From contig NC_133900.1 in assembly GCF_964199755.1 (NCBI RefSeq), positions 79,902,727 to 79,966,726 of the forward strand: a stretch of DNA of 64,000 bases. The letters run 5' to 3'. The position numbers and the translations under genes were made by a program. Below are positions 1 through 14,761 of the stretch, piece after piece; the stretch's first letter is position 1; every line of letters begins with the position of its first letter. Origin of the DNA: Larus michahellis (Eukaryota > Chordata > Aves > Charadriiformes > Laridae). The notes under the pieces were generated by a model. That model was not told the DNA's origin, searched no databases, and was given only the letters and a program-made list of their open reading frames with translations.

Positions 1-1019
1 ATTACCTGATCACTTCTAATTAGAACAGTTGCAATGGGAGAGTTGTTTTGTTCTGTGCAGTTAACACTTATTTCCCCCTAGTCAGGACACAGGACTTTTC
101 CTGGTGGGGTGATCTGCAAAAGAATATTGAAAATTTTAGGTATGTTGGCAGATAGGAAGGAAAAGGTTAATGTCAAAAACTTAAAAGACAACATTCAAGT
201 TTTCTGCTACAGGAGGTTTCACAGTAGTCAAAATATTTTAGTTTTATATTATTTTTCTGGTATTGTTAGCACTTTCCATTCCCGGCATTTATTTTCCAAA
301 ATGCATGGTTTGCTGTAATGAAAATATACTTCTTTTTTTTCTTTCTTTTTTTTTTTTCTGATCTTCTTCGTAATCACAGACAAATTTGCCTACAGATTCA
401 TGGGCTTTGGACTCTCGATATTTCTTACTGAGAAATTGTTCTTTTTTGCCTTACAACAAAATTATAGGGAAAAAAAAGGTACTTTCACTTTACTTAAGAA
501 AAACGGTGTGTGGCGAACAAATGCGCAGAGTTTGAGGCATTATCATCATTTCCCTGAAGCTATATGTTGTTTGTACGGGGACTGTTGCCGTCGTCATGGG
601 TGGAGACCAACAGCACAGGGGAAAGAATGCTGCTAGTTGAGAAACGATCATTTGAGAGCATAAACAGAAGTGTCCACACAACCAGGAGGCGAGACGAAGC
701 ACTATTTTTGGTTTTTAAAAAAAAAATTAAAATATAACTAGCAGGTGTTTGAGTTCCACCATGTAATAATAATTACGTTTAAAGCACCTCTGTAGGCTAC
801 CAACTTTGAAGTGCGCAAAAATAAAAGTAATAAGTGATAAGTGTTTGCGAGTGTTCAGTATGTAATGGCCAGAAGAGACAACTCAGCTCAGTTTGATACT
901 AATTAAGGACTTATTGTCCCTCTTTCAGCTCTGTGTCCAGTTGTACAGTAAAATTATACATTTTGACACATTTTTTTTGCTGCTTGTATCCTTGAGCATA
1001 ACAAGTGAATGTCACTGTA

Positions 1020-1330
1020 CCTCTGTAATTTAGGTGTCATTATACAATTAGCTGAAGTGCTTGCTTGCATAATTGCAAATCAGCTGTGTGGTTTTGAGTT
1101 GCATGTTGCACTTGTAACTGATTTGTAACGTAGCCAAGATGAGAGACGGTGTCTCAGTTCTCTGCTCTTCTCCTATTAGCTCTGAAACAAAATTAGACTT
1201 ATAAGAAACAGTAGAATGTCATTAGGCAGCTTAATTAATCAAATTTACTTAAGGTATCTGAAGCATTATTCATCTAGCGGATGTGCTATGTGGATTAAAA
1301 TGACTCTAACACCATAACTTCCAGCTTGTA
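1020..1330. promoter_or_regulatory. Possible conserved non-coding element
   Basis: The stretch is dense in homeodomain-type TAATT/ATTA cores (near 1048 and 1230-1245). It also has an octamer-like TTGCAAAT near 1073 and repeated TGCATGTTGCAC-like words, and it lacks simple repeats. This composition is typical of developmental enhancers in deserts next to patterning genes. No alignment is available, so this is only a candidate. Confidence 0.25.
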
Positions 1331-1630
1331 CCTCGTACCTTTCTGTTAGGTTGGCTCAGCTTTGAACTGAAAGATTTGAATTAAACACAGAGATTTGAAC
1401 TCAAGCCAGGTACAGAGTTTCCTCTAAATCAGCTGTCTTCTGGCTGTCTCTGGGCAAGAGCATTCTCTTTTTCCAGGCTTGCTACCATAAGACTCCTTTG
1501 ACTATGTTACGTCTACTCTTAGAAGTTTAGTCTCAGGTCCAATGACCCACCTGTTGGACCTCTTTCCATCCCTTATTTTCAGGATACAGCAGGATTTAAA
1601 GCTAAACTCCCAACTCATAAGTCCCCAAAG

Positions 1631-1652
1631 CTCCGCTGAAGTTAATGGGAGC
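1631..1652. repeat. Possible remnant of an ancient amniote MITE-like repeat
   Basis: The word CTCC..TGAAGTTAATGGGAGC is a short inverted-repeat core. It resembles the near-palindromic ctcccattgaagtcaatgggag core that recurs in old reptile and bird interspersed repeats. Only the core is clear and the flanks are too decayed to assign a family. Confidence 0.3.
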
Positions 1653-4600
1653 AACATCAACTTGCATGAGCTGGTGGCCGTGATGGCCTGGTTCTCTGTA
1701 AATAGGAAAGTTGGTTTTCAGTATTTGTGTCCTGTGTGCTGTGCTTGGTCTGTCCTACATGGCATCGTGTCCCCACAGTCAGCTCGGGGGGGCCAGGATC
1801 CGCCCTTAGCCTTGCCTCAGACATAAGCCAACCCCTGAGAGAAGGATCAGCCACATTCACCTTGTTGCTAAATAGTGATCCTGATTCTCAGATGTTAGCG
1901 ACAAACCTTCCCTGCCAAGGGCAGCTGTACAACCTGACAGTGTACATAATGCGTGTGAGTTTGTTGCTCAAATCACAGAATGAATGTGAGTAGGTCCAGC
2001 TATTTGTTCGAGCTGCTGGGACTTTCACCCATGAAAGCCCCTGATTCGGTGCCCAGTACACCGACAGTGTTAGAAGCTGTCTCAAATGCAAAAAAAAAAA
2101 ACAAAAAGAAAAGTGAGAGGTGGAGCTTGAAAGTTTGAGGATCAGCATCAAAAAGCTCCCACGCAGAGGCCTGCCCACAGCAGCAAGCAACCCATTCTTG
2201 CGCAATGGTGTTGGACGCTGCCAGGGCTTCAGGGTGAGATTGTCTTCGGTTCCAACGGATTTCCCTCAGCCTTCCAGACTAAATGCCAAGTCTTGAGACA
2301 AGAGCAGGCAGGTGATTACATTATGCGCAGGTGATTATACAACAAGTGCACTCCAACTTATGTCCTCTCTCGACAAGTTTTGCTCAGTAGCTAGGTAGCG
2401 TGCACTCCGTATCACCTCTGCCTCTACTTTTCTCGAAAGAAAAATGTTCCCTACAAATTATACCAGCTGCCACATCCTTTTGGTTCATACTAGCCTATTT
2501 GTGAGCCAGCCAAGCAAGACACAGAGCTAGACCAATATCAGCGTACTGCGTGATAAGCACACTGTTTTGCAGGAAACTCCTACTTACACTGAGGTATGGA
2601 GTCTTCATGCTTTTAAGTTCCAGTCTTGAACTTAAAGCAACAAGAATTAGCTGCCAGAAAAAAAAATAAAATGTCTATTTTTAGCATATTCATGCTTATA
2701 TTCCATGTAATCCTACTACTTGACAATCTGCCAGTACCATTGTTCGATACAGCAGAAAATTGTATGCGATTTTTTTGCTTCTTACCTTTACTTCTACCTA
2801 TTTTCTTTTCAGTACTACACACTCCTTTGTTTCTTTATTAAATGGGCAAGGACAAAAACTGCCACAGGGCAATTTACAGAGGCTATTCTACAAGCTGGTG
2901 AATCGTATCTATATGGTGCCTCTTTTTTTCTCAAAAGTTTGAAGAGAATTTACCCTCTTGGAGTCTTCCATAGAGGGGTTAAGATACGAGTTTCTTCCTC
3001 CTCTTCTTTCAAGTTCACGTAGAATTAGTTACACTTGTCCCTGCTATAAACCTGGGAAGAGAATTTCTGCTAGACAATTCTCCTAAACATTCTCTGGTTC
3101 TATTTTCCCTTTTTGAAAACAAATGAATTAGTTGCAACATGCTCCTTCCTGTCTTTTATTTTTTCAGAATTTCCCATCTAGAGTTCTTGATTCCAAAATA
3201 ATGAAGCAATAAATTTCAGTTTTAGAAAATGTTGTTTCTTTGGGAGGAAAACAAGTTGTTCTCTTGAATTCAGAATAATCTGTGGGTGGCCCTGGATTCT
3301 CTCCAGCATCTACTGAAGATGAGATAAACCAGCCTGACCACTGTGAGAGGAAGAAAGTGGGTGAGAAGAAAATAGAAAAAATTGGATTTTCAGATATAAT
3401 TGCATGAGAAAAACTAAAGCTAAACTTTGCTACTGATCTTCTCCTTGGCTTCTATAGCCCAAGATAGTAGATGCTCCCAATTCTGTATTTCTTCTCTACT
3501 ATTAATTAAATAAAGCCTTGAAAATAATAAAGCATTTCTCCTATTATTCAGCATTTTTTTAACTTCCTTCATACACACAGCCAGAATTACTTAATATTAT
3601 TTGCTGTAATTTTGCTCCCAGTTTGGAAAAAGGCTGATTTGGACCGCGAACATTTGGTGCCTCACATTTAGATATCAAAAAATCAAAATCAGTTGTAGCT
3701 TAGGTCAAGCTATCTTTTATTTATCCTTTCCACAGTGTGCCCAAAGTCAACGGAGGAGAAAAATGTCCAGATAAATAGCTCTCACTTTGACCTATGTGTA
3801 CTTTTGATGTCCTTACAGACAGAAGGTTTTTAAAATTAAAAGTGGAACTTTTTCTATGCAGGCAGGATATTATACAAGACGACCCTAAATGCATCAAAAC
3901 ACCACATCTTCTGCTAAAAAGTGACAGACAAGGAAAAGTGAAATCTGGCTTCATCGATGCCAACAGAAATGTTACTATTAATTGTAATGAAGCCAGGGTT
4001 TCTTTCAAAGATTAAAACATTGGATACCCTGGCTCCCAAAATATACTCTGGAACCACGTATTGCTACTGCTTCCCAAAATTTCAAACCAAATAAAATTGA
4101 GGTGCGGATATGTTTGAACAGGCACTTCATAGTGTGTGGGTACTACAACAACGGGTCTATTCATTCCGGAGATCCTACTCGATATTTTGAAACATCTCTG
4201 AAGCCAAGTTCCACATTACGGGCCAATTTCTAGCATGGGAACGTACATCTGATGCCCTGAGTATTTGTAAATTTAAATCACTCTGATTGTGTCCCACGGT
4301 TTACTCCTTCTACACTCCGTCTACAGCCTTCTGCAGAGAGGATGATGAAGACAGAAGGACTCATATGGTCACCCGACTCCTTACAAGCCTGCAGCCACCA
4401 GGCTACTCTTCTCAGAGCCTGTCTGTCATTTTGAGAGAGACCCTTAACATTTACTAACCCTCCTGTCACAGCAAACTGGCTGCCTGATCTGTCTTGCCAA
4501 GAGATAAAATGAGCACTGGGGAAAGGGATGGGGGCGGGACCGGGGGAGAGAGGGAATACTAGGATTTAAAAGCCCCAGAAAGAGCTGGAAATGTAAATTA

Positions 4601-7600
4601 GGTCGCAGTTCCTTACAACACAGCTCGTACAAGCGTGATGAAAAGAATAAGCCTACGACTGCACTTGTCACTGCTGAATATACCGTAATAATTCATCGCT
4701 TACCACTGGACTCCCAAATCCTGCGGAAACGGTGGGCTCACAGGCAAACCTGGAGCCTTTGAGGAATGTTTAAAGATGTCTGAATTAGACAAAATATGTT
4801 TAAAATCTCATGTGGGCAGACCTCTCCCTACTGTACACCTTTAGAAGCCTAGGCATAAATTATTCCAACAAATGTCAGCTGTTGGACACCATAGGGAATT
4901 TTTTTTTTTTTGCAGTATTTTTATGAAATATTAAGCGTCACTTAGCGTAACTGTGTGATCTTGGTTGCTTAACTGACTTCAAGGGATTGACTTCAGTTCA
5001 GGGATACTCTCCGGGATTGAGGAAAAGGCAGCCAGTGGACTAATGTGCGGCACGCTACCAGGTCTAGGTTGGAAGGGTGAACTATCTGGGCTCAATGACA
5101 CTTGAATAGATTTAACTGTGCAGTTCTGTAGATAAATCAATCTTATTCTGCCTCGTGGGCTGGTAGCCAGCGTGTAAGGAAGGAACTTAATTACCTGAAT
5201 AGACTGACTAGAGGATTATAAAACAATGGTATATGTAAGAGTTATAAAATAAAGTGTCTTTTACCTTCTCGGTGTTTGAGCAGAAAAATAAAGGCGTAAT
5301 CAATGTGCAGATGAGAACCTCTGGTTCTGTGGTTTAGGGGAGAAACGGTGTATCAGGCAGAAAAGACTCCTAGAGGACTTTGACTCACTTCCTAAAAGCT
5401 GACCAATTTCTTGACAGACAAAACCATGCAGAATGATATGTTTATTATTTTGGCTACAACTGTTTTCTCTGCTATTTAAAGTAAAGGGTAATTGTGGTTA
5501 AAGTCTCTTAGAAAATCTGGATGTCTTCTTTCAACTAATGGGAGCCTTGGAGAGTGTATTGCAAGCCCAGCACACCTAAAGACTCTGGGAGAGCACATTT
5601 GTGAACTATTGTGGAGCCCAGGTACCCTCAGTAGTCCTGGGAACCGGGTGGGAAGTGAAATGCCGCAGACAGGGAGCCCGTGTCCTGAGAGTTACTGCCT
5701 GCTCGAGACCCTCAGCACCACATGGGTGTAATACTTAAGGACCTCATGAGCATCTAGCCAGTGCTGTGGCATGACTAAAAATGCCTTTGTTTTTTCATTA
5801 TCTTTAATTTAACTATTCCCATAGGGGTAACTTCCCTTACAAAATGCATTTGTATATGTTTTCAAGTTGGATGTTAAAATACTTAAAAAAAAATAAAATA
5901 AATAAAATTAAAAAAGCATTCATTCCTTCCCAGCATCTGATGCTTTTGCCTACTTTGAATTTGTAAGCACGTAGGGAATCCCTATCAGCAAAACTTTCCT
6001 CAAAGTTACATATTGTAAAGCAATGCATTTATCTGAGATAGGTCACAGAGGACCTTCCCTGGTTGTGAAGTTCAGGTGTAGTTTTTTATTCATATCTAAT
6101 ATTTCCTAAAGCTTTATAAGTATCCATACTGTACTTCATGCTGACACAGTGGCTGTATTAAGCTTTTTATTTGGACACGCTGCTCTCGCTGACCTGTCAC
6201 TAACCAGCAGGCTGGTGACAGAACTCAGTAAGGGCTGTTTGTAAGAGGAACTTTACTTTTCCCATCGCACATTGTCATACACCATAGTGATACTTTGCAT
6301 CCAATATAACACATCATACTGTTGTGTTGAATTCTTACAATGAATACTGCATTTCGTCTTCACGGCGTACCCCAAAGATACCATAGAGTGCAGCACATAA
6401 CTGAGAGGCATATACCTACACTCTCACATAACTCCACTATTAACTACAAAACCCATACTTAGAGAAAAGGACTGTGAATTAAGTGAAAAGTTATCAGAAA
6501 GCTATAAATTAACTCACATACTTTTTTATGTATTTTTGTATTCATAACTGTGGTCAAGTTTTATTATGTGCAGGTCAGAAGGCGGTTTGATAAATATAGA
6601 AATGGTACAGTTTGTATTCCTCCACTGCAACTACGCAAAAATGTTATCAGGCAATTAATTTTTTCATTAAGCAGGCCCTAAATGTTCTTCCATTTTTCAC
6701 TATCGAGATATAATATTCCTTCGGCAAGCGAAAGTAATTTCTTATTAGCAGTGCAAAAGCAAGCTCGCCTGTTTATATTTACCTTTTCTTTAAGATTTTA
6801 TTTTTCACAATAAAAAATCACTTGGACCCTATTAGAGAAACAAGGACCATCTACCCAGCGTTGCATGGCCGTGAAAACGCACACAAGAACTGAATCCAAA
6901 GGTGGTTAGTGAATGAAAGAGGAATCTGGTGCCTTGCTGTGTGCTCGCCTTGTTCCTTAGGCTGTGAAAGTGCCTTGCGTCTGTGCACGCACACACGTGT
7001 GCAAACAGAGGTGCATGCTCCCGTGCCCATGTGGACATATCTCGGCTCTGTGGCGCCGTTGCTAGGCCACCCTGCAATTATCACTAATCCTAAAGGTAAA
7101 TTCCAAGCGTTGGTTGGAAGCAAGGTGTGCTCTTGCCTCAACGTCCCAGAGAGGGATGGTAAGGCACGGAGGAATTACGATGTGCCACAAGACTTGCCAC
7201 CTGCGTTAGCACCGGGGCACAAGCCAGGTCCCTGAGCCCCCAGAGCACAACGCGTCTGTCCCACAAACCCATCTCTCCTTCACCACAATGGCCACTACTC
7301 ACTGGAGAGGTCACGGAAAGGATGGGTTGCTGGCAAGACCAGGCCTGTTCAGACCTCTCCTACAGGGATCACATCCCGTTTCAGTGGAAAGAAGTAGTTT
7401 TCCAAAACACTTTGGCTCTGTGCCAAGCTAATGGCAAAATACCAGAACTTTACTTCTGCTCTGACCTTTCCAGAGCACACTTCACCACTGGTGACTTCTT
7501 CGGAAAGGATGCTATGCATTTATGTAGCAGATGTCAGAGGCAGTATTATCGCTGATAAAATAGCGTTGCTAGAAAGATGATGAAAGCGTAAATAAGTAAG

Positions 7601-10600
7601 AGAAAGGATCTCTTAAGGGTCACCTCTTTCTCCAGCCCAAGATGGAGGACTTTCAAAGCACACTGAATTTTAATTTTGTTCTTTGAGAACGTTTGGCTAT
7701 CCCAGATAAAATAATTTGTAAATCAATTTAAAAATGCAATGGGGAGAAAAAGTACCAAGCAAACGAACAGAACACGCACAAAAACCCCTGCACTTGCACA
7801 TTGTTGCTCATTAATCTTGATTATCTCCTAAACTGCCTGCATTTTGCCCTGGCTCTTCAACGTGATGGCCAGAGTCTTCCTTACCTGCAGAGAACGTACA
7901 GCGAGTGTAAAATAGCCATCGGCCACCCAGTCGTTGCCCTTTTCCTCCTGCTTTCTCTGTTAGTGCTACACTGCAGATATTGATTTAATTAATGAAGTAA
8001 AAAATATTATCCTTATAAAAGAAAGAAAGTGATTAAAAATGCCAACACTCATAGATGCTCATGTATCTTCCTGTATAGACCAGTGAACGATATCCTGATT
8101 TTTTTTTTATAACGGGAGATAAACTCTTTTACAGCATACTTCCTCCTTTATTGAAACATTATACTGTATCTTGTTTGTTCCGTGTTAATATGTATTTCAG
8201 CAGCTTCCTTTTTGTCAGTTGTTCTTGCACAAAGGAAGAACAGCGTCCAGGACTGTTTTGTATTTGTGAGCTAATTTACACCAAGGCCACAGAAAAGCTT
8301 CCATTTGTCCTGAATCTAATGCATCGGTCAGAGTACATACTTCAGGGAGGTTTTTTTAGCCATATTTCTTCCTAAACACATACTTTAAAGTCATCATAAT
8401 TCGTAATTAGATGAAATATAACATGACATATAATTACTTTCTTTGCATCTGTTCATACATACACATTTCCTCATCAGTAGGGATTCCATTGCGTGGCCTT
8501 TAAATGTGGAAGTTTTTTAATTAGCAATGAAATGCTCTTTTTACTTCACCTACTTTTAGTTCCTTTATTCATATACCACTGTGCCTTCAGTTTTTCCCAT
8601 CCATGTCTTTTCCTTGGATTTTTGAGGCCTGTGATTTTTCTGTGGTGGTTTCTAAGACAAATATTCCTTCAGGAAAAGATCATAAACGTCGAAGCACGGT
8701 ACAGAAAATGTCAAAAATTACAGGCATTTCTCTGTGTCTGAAATGATCTGTTGGCTTTCCTGCTTGTAATAAATAAGAAGAGCACGTGCTCCATTTCCGC
8801 GCTCAGTGTGAAATAGGGCAGATCCCAGAGCACATTTTCTTTATGTTTAACCAAAACCTGACATTTTAAAAAGAGACAATTCCTTAAAGGTTTTATGTAC
8901 TAGACACGAGGCCCTCCACGTTATTCTCCGTTACTGACAACTTTTTTAACTTCCCTTGAAATACCAGACTTAAATAGGAAACTTTCAATGAAGCGTGTGT
9001 CTTTCATTGCTCTCGCATTTGCTTGTGTACAATCACGTTAAAAGCTGAGAGAAGCATGAAAATCAATGGCATCCATGACTTCTGTGCCAGTTGTGAGAGC
9101 ATTCTAGCTCAAGCTAGAAGACTTTTTAAAAAGCCAACAGATGCCCTCTTTCTTTTATTCCTTCAGTGTTGCTCACAGTGTCCTCTATTAGGGGAGGAAA
9201 TTGATTTTCTAGTTTATTAGCTATTCTGAAATTAAAAAAATAACACTGGCCCAGAACAAATGGGGAATGCCAACATTTTAAATTGCAAATTCAAAAAAAT
9301 TCTATGGCGCAAGAAAAAGGGTTGCTTGTTTTGATATTTAAGTATGGATTTAGATTTTTAAATTAATTTAATTAACAGAAAAGCTACTCAAATGAAAATT
9401 CCAAATATATGAATTTTAAAATGCCAAAGCTTAGTTTGTAAATGTTTTGGTATATTTAAAAAAGTGGTTCTTACATCAAGTGCCTCAGGGTTGCCAAATA
9501 TGTCATTTATTTGGCTTTTTTTGCTCCAGCTTATGTGATCTAACGTATTCAACAAAGGCGCTGTGGCCTATTAAGATATTTCGGTCCCCCAGCTGCTTTC
9601 TTGCAAAACAAAATGGGTTACAATATCGCAGCTCAGCTCATTTCTCCATCTCAAATCTTAGTTGAAAGGGTAACTGCAGGAGGCAGTAAGTGCTGACCAC
9701 TGCAAGGCACTTACTAAATCACTTAGAAATGCTGCAAATATTTCTGAACGGGAAGCACAAAACCGAATTTTATCGCCACAGTGAGATGTGGCTACCATTG
9801 AGTCACTTCTGCGCTGGAAGATGAGAAGGGAGAAGAAGCAGCTGAGAGAAGAAACTAGTAAAAAAATAGTAGATGAGCCCAACTACTCACTGCAGCAGCT
9901 GATGTGCTTCTAGATGCTTCTACAAGCAACCATTTCTGCCGTCATCTCCTAACTGCCCAAAGCAGGGCATCGTGCCACGCCGCCGCAGCATCAGCAGCCA
10001 GACGGGCTTTCCAGGACACTGCTGTAGACCATTTTGCTGCTGCCAACCCTCTCCCTTCGCAGGAAACCACACACCTCGTTTTTAGAGTTGGCTGGGTGTT
10101 CGTTTCTACTCCCTCCGCTTAGAAGTGGGAATGTGTCACTGCAAGGTAGGTAGACAGATAGAAAACATTAATTTCTTAAAATAAAGCAGCTGTTTGCTTC
10201 CAAGCATAGGGCTCAGTCACCTTATAAACTCACCCCTGTTTATAATTTCACGACAAACGATGCCTGCCTGCGCAGCCCGCGTCTGCTGAAGCTGATGGCT
10301 CAGTTGCCAGGATTTCAGTTCTCCGTCCCCCAGCAAATGTGCTTGGCTCCACATCCGCCACCTTCACTTTTCGGTGTACATTTATATTTGTTCCCACCTG
10401 TGATGGAACTAGATTTCATTGCAAAGGGCAACGGCTTCCATAAAGTGGGAATATTTCTCAACTTGATTAATTATCTGTTCACTCACAGCCCTCTTCCAGA
10501 TGGCCTCCAATCTGCAAGATCATGAACAACTTTGTCTTGCAACGTTAAGTATACTATAGCTAAGCAGGCAGCCTTCTTTCCCTGGCAATATCAGACCCAG

Positions 10601-13600
10601 ATGTCTACTTTTCTGGCACATTTCCTTAATTGTTACACAGTGGTACCCATCCACACTAATGATGTATGTCAGGCACACGAAGCTGCAAGCTTCAGGGCAT
10701 TTATCGCAGCAATTCTGAAACATTTTGTCTTGCCAGCCTCTTGGAATTAGATCATGACAATTGCATTTATGTAGAGAGTAAAGCACATCTCCAGTCTTTA
10801 CCACTTTATTATTAACAGTTCTCTCTCCTCTCTTCTCTTCCCGCTGCAGATATTGCATTGACTCAGCAGAGATTGTTACATTTTCCTGATGTAGGCACAT
10901 TCTATCTGGTTTATAGGTTCGTATGTCCAGACCTATGGATATCTACATTGCTGTGATCCATATGCATTATGAGCCCTAGTATATCAAAATGACGACGTCC
11001 TCTTTTTTTTTCAAAGATGAGATAAAGGCGCAGAGTCCCTAATCGGGGAGAAAATGGACATTTCCATCTGATTATATCCTCTGTCCCAACAAGGCTGCCA
11101 AATACATCCGTCCTTGTAAATATTTTCTATTTCTAGTGCTGTTTGAACGCTGGGAGGTATCAGAAATAATAAAGGTATGTGCTGGGCACAGATCCACAGG
11201 AAGCTCTTAAGGCCATGTAGACAATTGAAACGGATTCCTGTCCAGCAAAACCAAGGGTCTTTTATTAAGAAATGCGTCTTCTGAAACATCTATTATTCTG
11301 TGCATGTTCTTAAATATTTAATTACACACACACAAAAAAAAAATATATATAAAGAGTTTAAAACAAGCAGAAAAGCAAAGCACCTTTCTCCTACTACACA
11401 TAAACCAGCTGCTTCTCCATCTGGTGCTTTCTGTCCACTTCTGCACAGCTCCAGCCACATTTACCGGAGAGCTGACGTTACCGAGGTTTCTGAACGCTTC
11501 TGTTTCTTATTGAGGACTTTATGCGTATCTGTCTATGCTATACAATTGCTCATATAAAAGATGACTTTGAACACGTATGTTTGTTAGCTTAAGAGTATAT
11601 CACCCTACTTTTTCCTATCCGCATCAAACTCCAATACTGTGGTAAAAACCAAAACACCTCCCCTCACCCCCAAACTCTCAGAAATAGGTAATGGAAATCG
11701 GTTTTATCATTTTTATATAGTTTTATATGTTTTCTACCTCCATATAAAAATCTGATTTGATGTAAAATTTCAGTTTCTTACAAAAAATGAATGCGTCAAC
11801 TTGAAATATTTCCAGTCTTCCAAAACATTTAGTTGGAAGTGCTGTTGCAGTGGATCTGGGAACAGCAGCCATCCTCTTCTCTAGGGCATGTTCCCATTTG
11901 TTATCATGCACTATTATGAATTCCCATGCCGCATCTTTCCATCAAAAAGGGCACACTTGTGTTGGGGGATATGTGGTCAACCCAACCTCATCAAGAGTTC
12001 CACTGTAACGTTTTTCTACTAAACATTTTAAAGAGGCCCTAGGATTGTCACCTCAGCATCAATGAATATTTGGCGTGATTTTCTGAAGGAATATAAGGAC
12101 TGAAATCAATCAGAACTGTGAATATTTCAGTAGATTTGAAAAACTGCAAGTTTTTTAACTGAATAACTTTAGAAAAAATATGACTTACCATTTAACCGCA
12201 TCTCCACTGTAATAAACACTGAAATAACTAAAAACATCTTGCAGTGATTTCAGCAGTCTGACCCCTAATTGTTGACTGTGGATGTACATGTAGGCATGCA
12301 TAAATATATCCGGACATTCAAATTCTTGAGTTTTTAAAAATACATATAAATCCAAACCAGTGTGTTATATCACTGATGATGCTAAGAATTTATTTTCCCA
12401 TACATGTTTGGATTGGATTTATTGAAAGAAGGCAGACAGGACATACTATGATGATGTTAAGGCTTCCCTTCATATCTGCAGCTTAAGAGCTCCATAAAGG
12501 AAGACATTAAATCCAACTAAGGCTGAAGGGAATCCTCAAAAGGAAAACTTGAAAGAGAAAACAGCCAGAAACCTCAGCAGCTAATTGCTGTGCAGATTCC
12601 ATGCAAGAAATAAAATGAAATACAGGAAGATAAATCAGTGAGTCATCCTGTATAAATATGTATCGGTAGATTTTCTGTGGCAAAGGAATCCCTCAGTGAA
12701 TGACCAGGATTATTTTATGAAAGAAAAATTTAACACTGAGCATAAATGTAGGTTTGTGTTTATGAGTCTTTATTATACATACATGCAGATCTATAGGTAT
12801 CTAATGAAGTTGGGATGAAGAATATATAGATACACTGTGAAGGTGCATAAACTCCCCAGCACATATTTACTGTTGCAGAGTTTCATTTCACTTCCAAAAT
12901 CTTCTCATCCTCTCAGTACGCATTATCTAGCATTTCTTTTTTTCATATAAAGTGTTTGTTAGGAACATACATATACTTGCCCATAGCAACAGCTTGGTTT
13001 GGGTCCAGTGTCCAAGGAAAGTACACAGGAGTCAACAGAAGTTAAAAAACATCTGTTTTGTGGCATTTTGCTATTCTTCAATATGAAACAAAATTCACAC
13101 GAATCTGCCCTTGATCACCTCTGGACAGATGGTAAAATCAACAATTAAACATGACTTCTTTTAGCTGTTTCTCTAATGATCCTTCTTTGACTTTCCACAC
13201 AAACTAGCTGTGTGCTCTCAATAGTGAGGACAAGCAAACTGTCTCCAGGGTTGGTTCAAATTTTTAATTCATATGGGAAAAGAACTGCCATATGAACAGG
13301 ATCACAAGAGGAGAGAAAACTAAAGCAAACAGGTGAAGAAGAAAACAATGTATATTTGCTTACTAGGACCCTGCTAGCCGTATTTATAACATTGCATCCC
13401 CAATTATTTTCTGAAAGTTAACATAGGAAATGTAGCTCAGAAATCTACCCAGAAGTTATTTCCTTCCCACTTATTAATGTAAAGGATTTTTGCATCCCAG
13501 CTGAATTCTTTCTTATTCCATTACCTTTGTCTTCTGCAGGTTTAATCTTATCTCATTCTGTATGCATAGTTTTTACATTCATACCTCCTTTTCAAAAACC

Positions 13601-14761
13601 ACCTTATTCTCCAAGGCTTGTCACAATATTTTGAGAAATAAAGAAGCACAGAAGACTGAAATAAATATTTGCTGCTGAATATTGTATGATTCTAAAATTC
13701 TACAACCTGAGGGATGATAACCTGATGAATGGGAAATCTGTTCTAAAAATACATATTTACTTTATAATTAATGAGAAAAAAAAATCTAATGGCTAGTATT
13801 TATTCACTTTCATGGATGAAAATCAATGCATAGGCAAAGGAAGGGATTCAGAGTTAAAAAAAAAAAACAACTTAAATCCTTGGATCACTCATTTAATTGT
13901 GTCTAAGTTTTCAAAATCCAAAACTTTTTCTAGAGATGCGTAGCTTGTCACTAGTGCAAAGCGAATTAATGGGTTTAGTTGTTTTATGGGTTTACCTGTA
14001 TTAGAGATGCCATTTTTTTGGCAGTAACATAAAAACATCAAAATTCAAATGATCACGATTCTTGGGATAATGAAGGGAGGCTTAAGATTCCAGCCTGTGA
14101 CTCCCTTCCAACCTAACAGTGAAATATTGAAGTTTTTCTATTTTAATTAATAATTTTTTGTTTGTATGTAATATAATTAATATTAGACATCAACATGTAG
14201 TCATCTCCCTCTTTCTAATGAGGTGAAGTCTCTGCAACATGAAATGCCGAAATCTTTTCTTAACACTCCAGAGCTTCATCTTCAGTTACATGAAATCAGA
14301 ATAAAATCCTCCAAGATTTGTTTGTGTTCCCATTAAAGAGTAAGACAGTATTGAGATGGGAGCAAAGTCAGAACACAGGTATCTTTATCTCTGCTTGGGA
14401 ACTTTTTTTCTCCACTTGGGCGCTGCTGACGTCCTCAAAATGATAGCTTTGTAACCCAGTGTGCAAAGGCGCAGCCCTTTCACAGCAGAACCACAGTGGG
14501 GAAGGTTTATGGGTCATAGCCCTTGATTGCATGTACTATTCATCAAGAGTGAATACTGCAAATACTTACTCTGGAGGGCAGGAGAAAATGGAAAGTTAGT
14601 GTGTATCTTAAACAGGCCAAGAGGTGAGCAGTAAAATCTAATAGAGGTTAGCTGTTCTGTACCTGATCTTCTCGTAACCGCAATTAATTGGAAATTTTTC
14701 ACTGTCTTGAACAGTACCGGCACTGGGCCCTGCAGTCTCTAAATAAACCTGCTGTGAAATG

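Larger units (their letters stand above)
1..14761. other. Intergenic DNA, no gene supported
   Basis: AT-rich, mostly unique-looking sequence. Open frames on both strands are short (up to about 126 codons). They show no recognisable domain, no run of splice-bounded exons and no codon bias that I can see. Short A or T runs are scattered through it. Two sub-regions are listed separately: a possible conserved element near 1.02-1.33 kb and a possible old MITE-like fragment near 1.63 kb. By analogy with the human locus, where a large gene-poor interval lies upstream of FAT1, this is probably the left part of that desert. That assignment is inference. Confidence 0.6.

Noticed and set aside
10520..10900. 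126-codon minus-strand ORF, cysteine-containing
   Set aside because: No recognisable domain, no signal peptide, no promoter or splice context. The length is compatible with chance in 64 kb.
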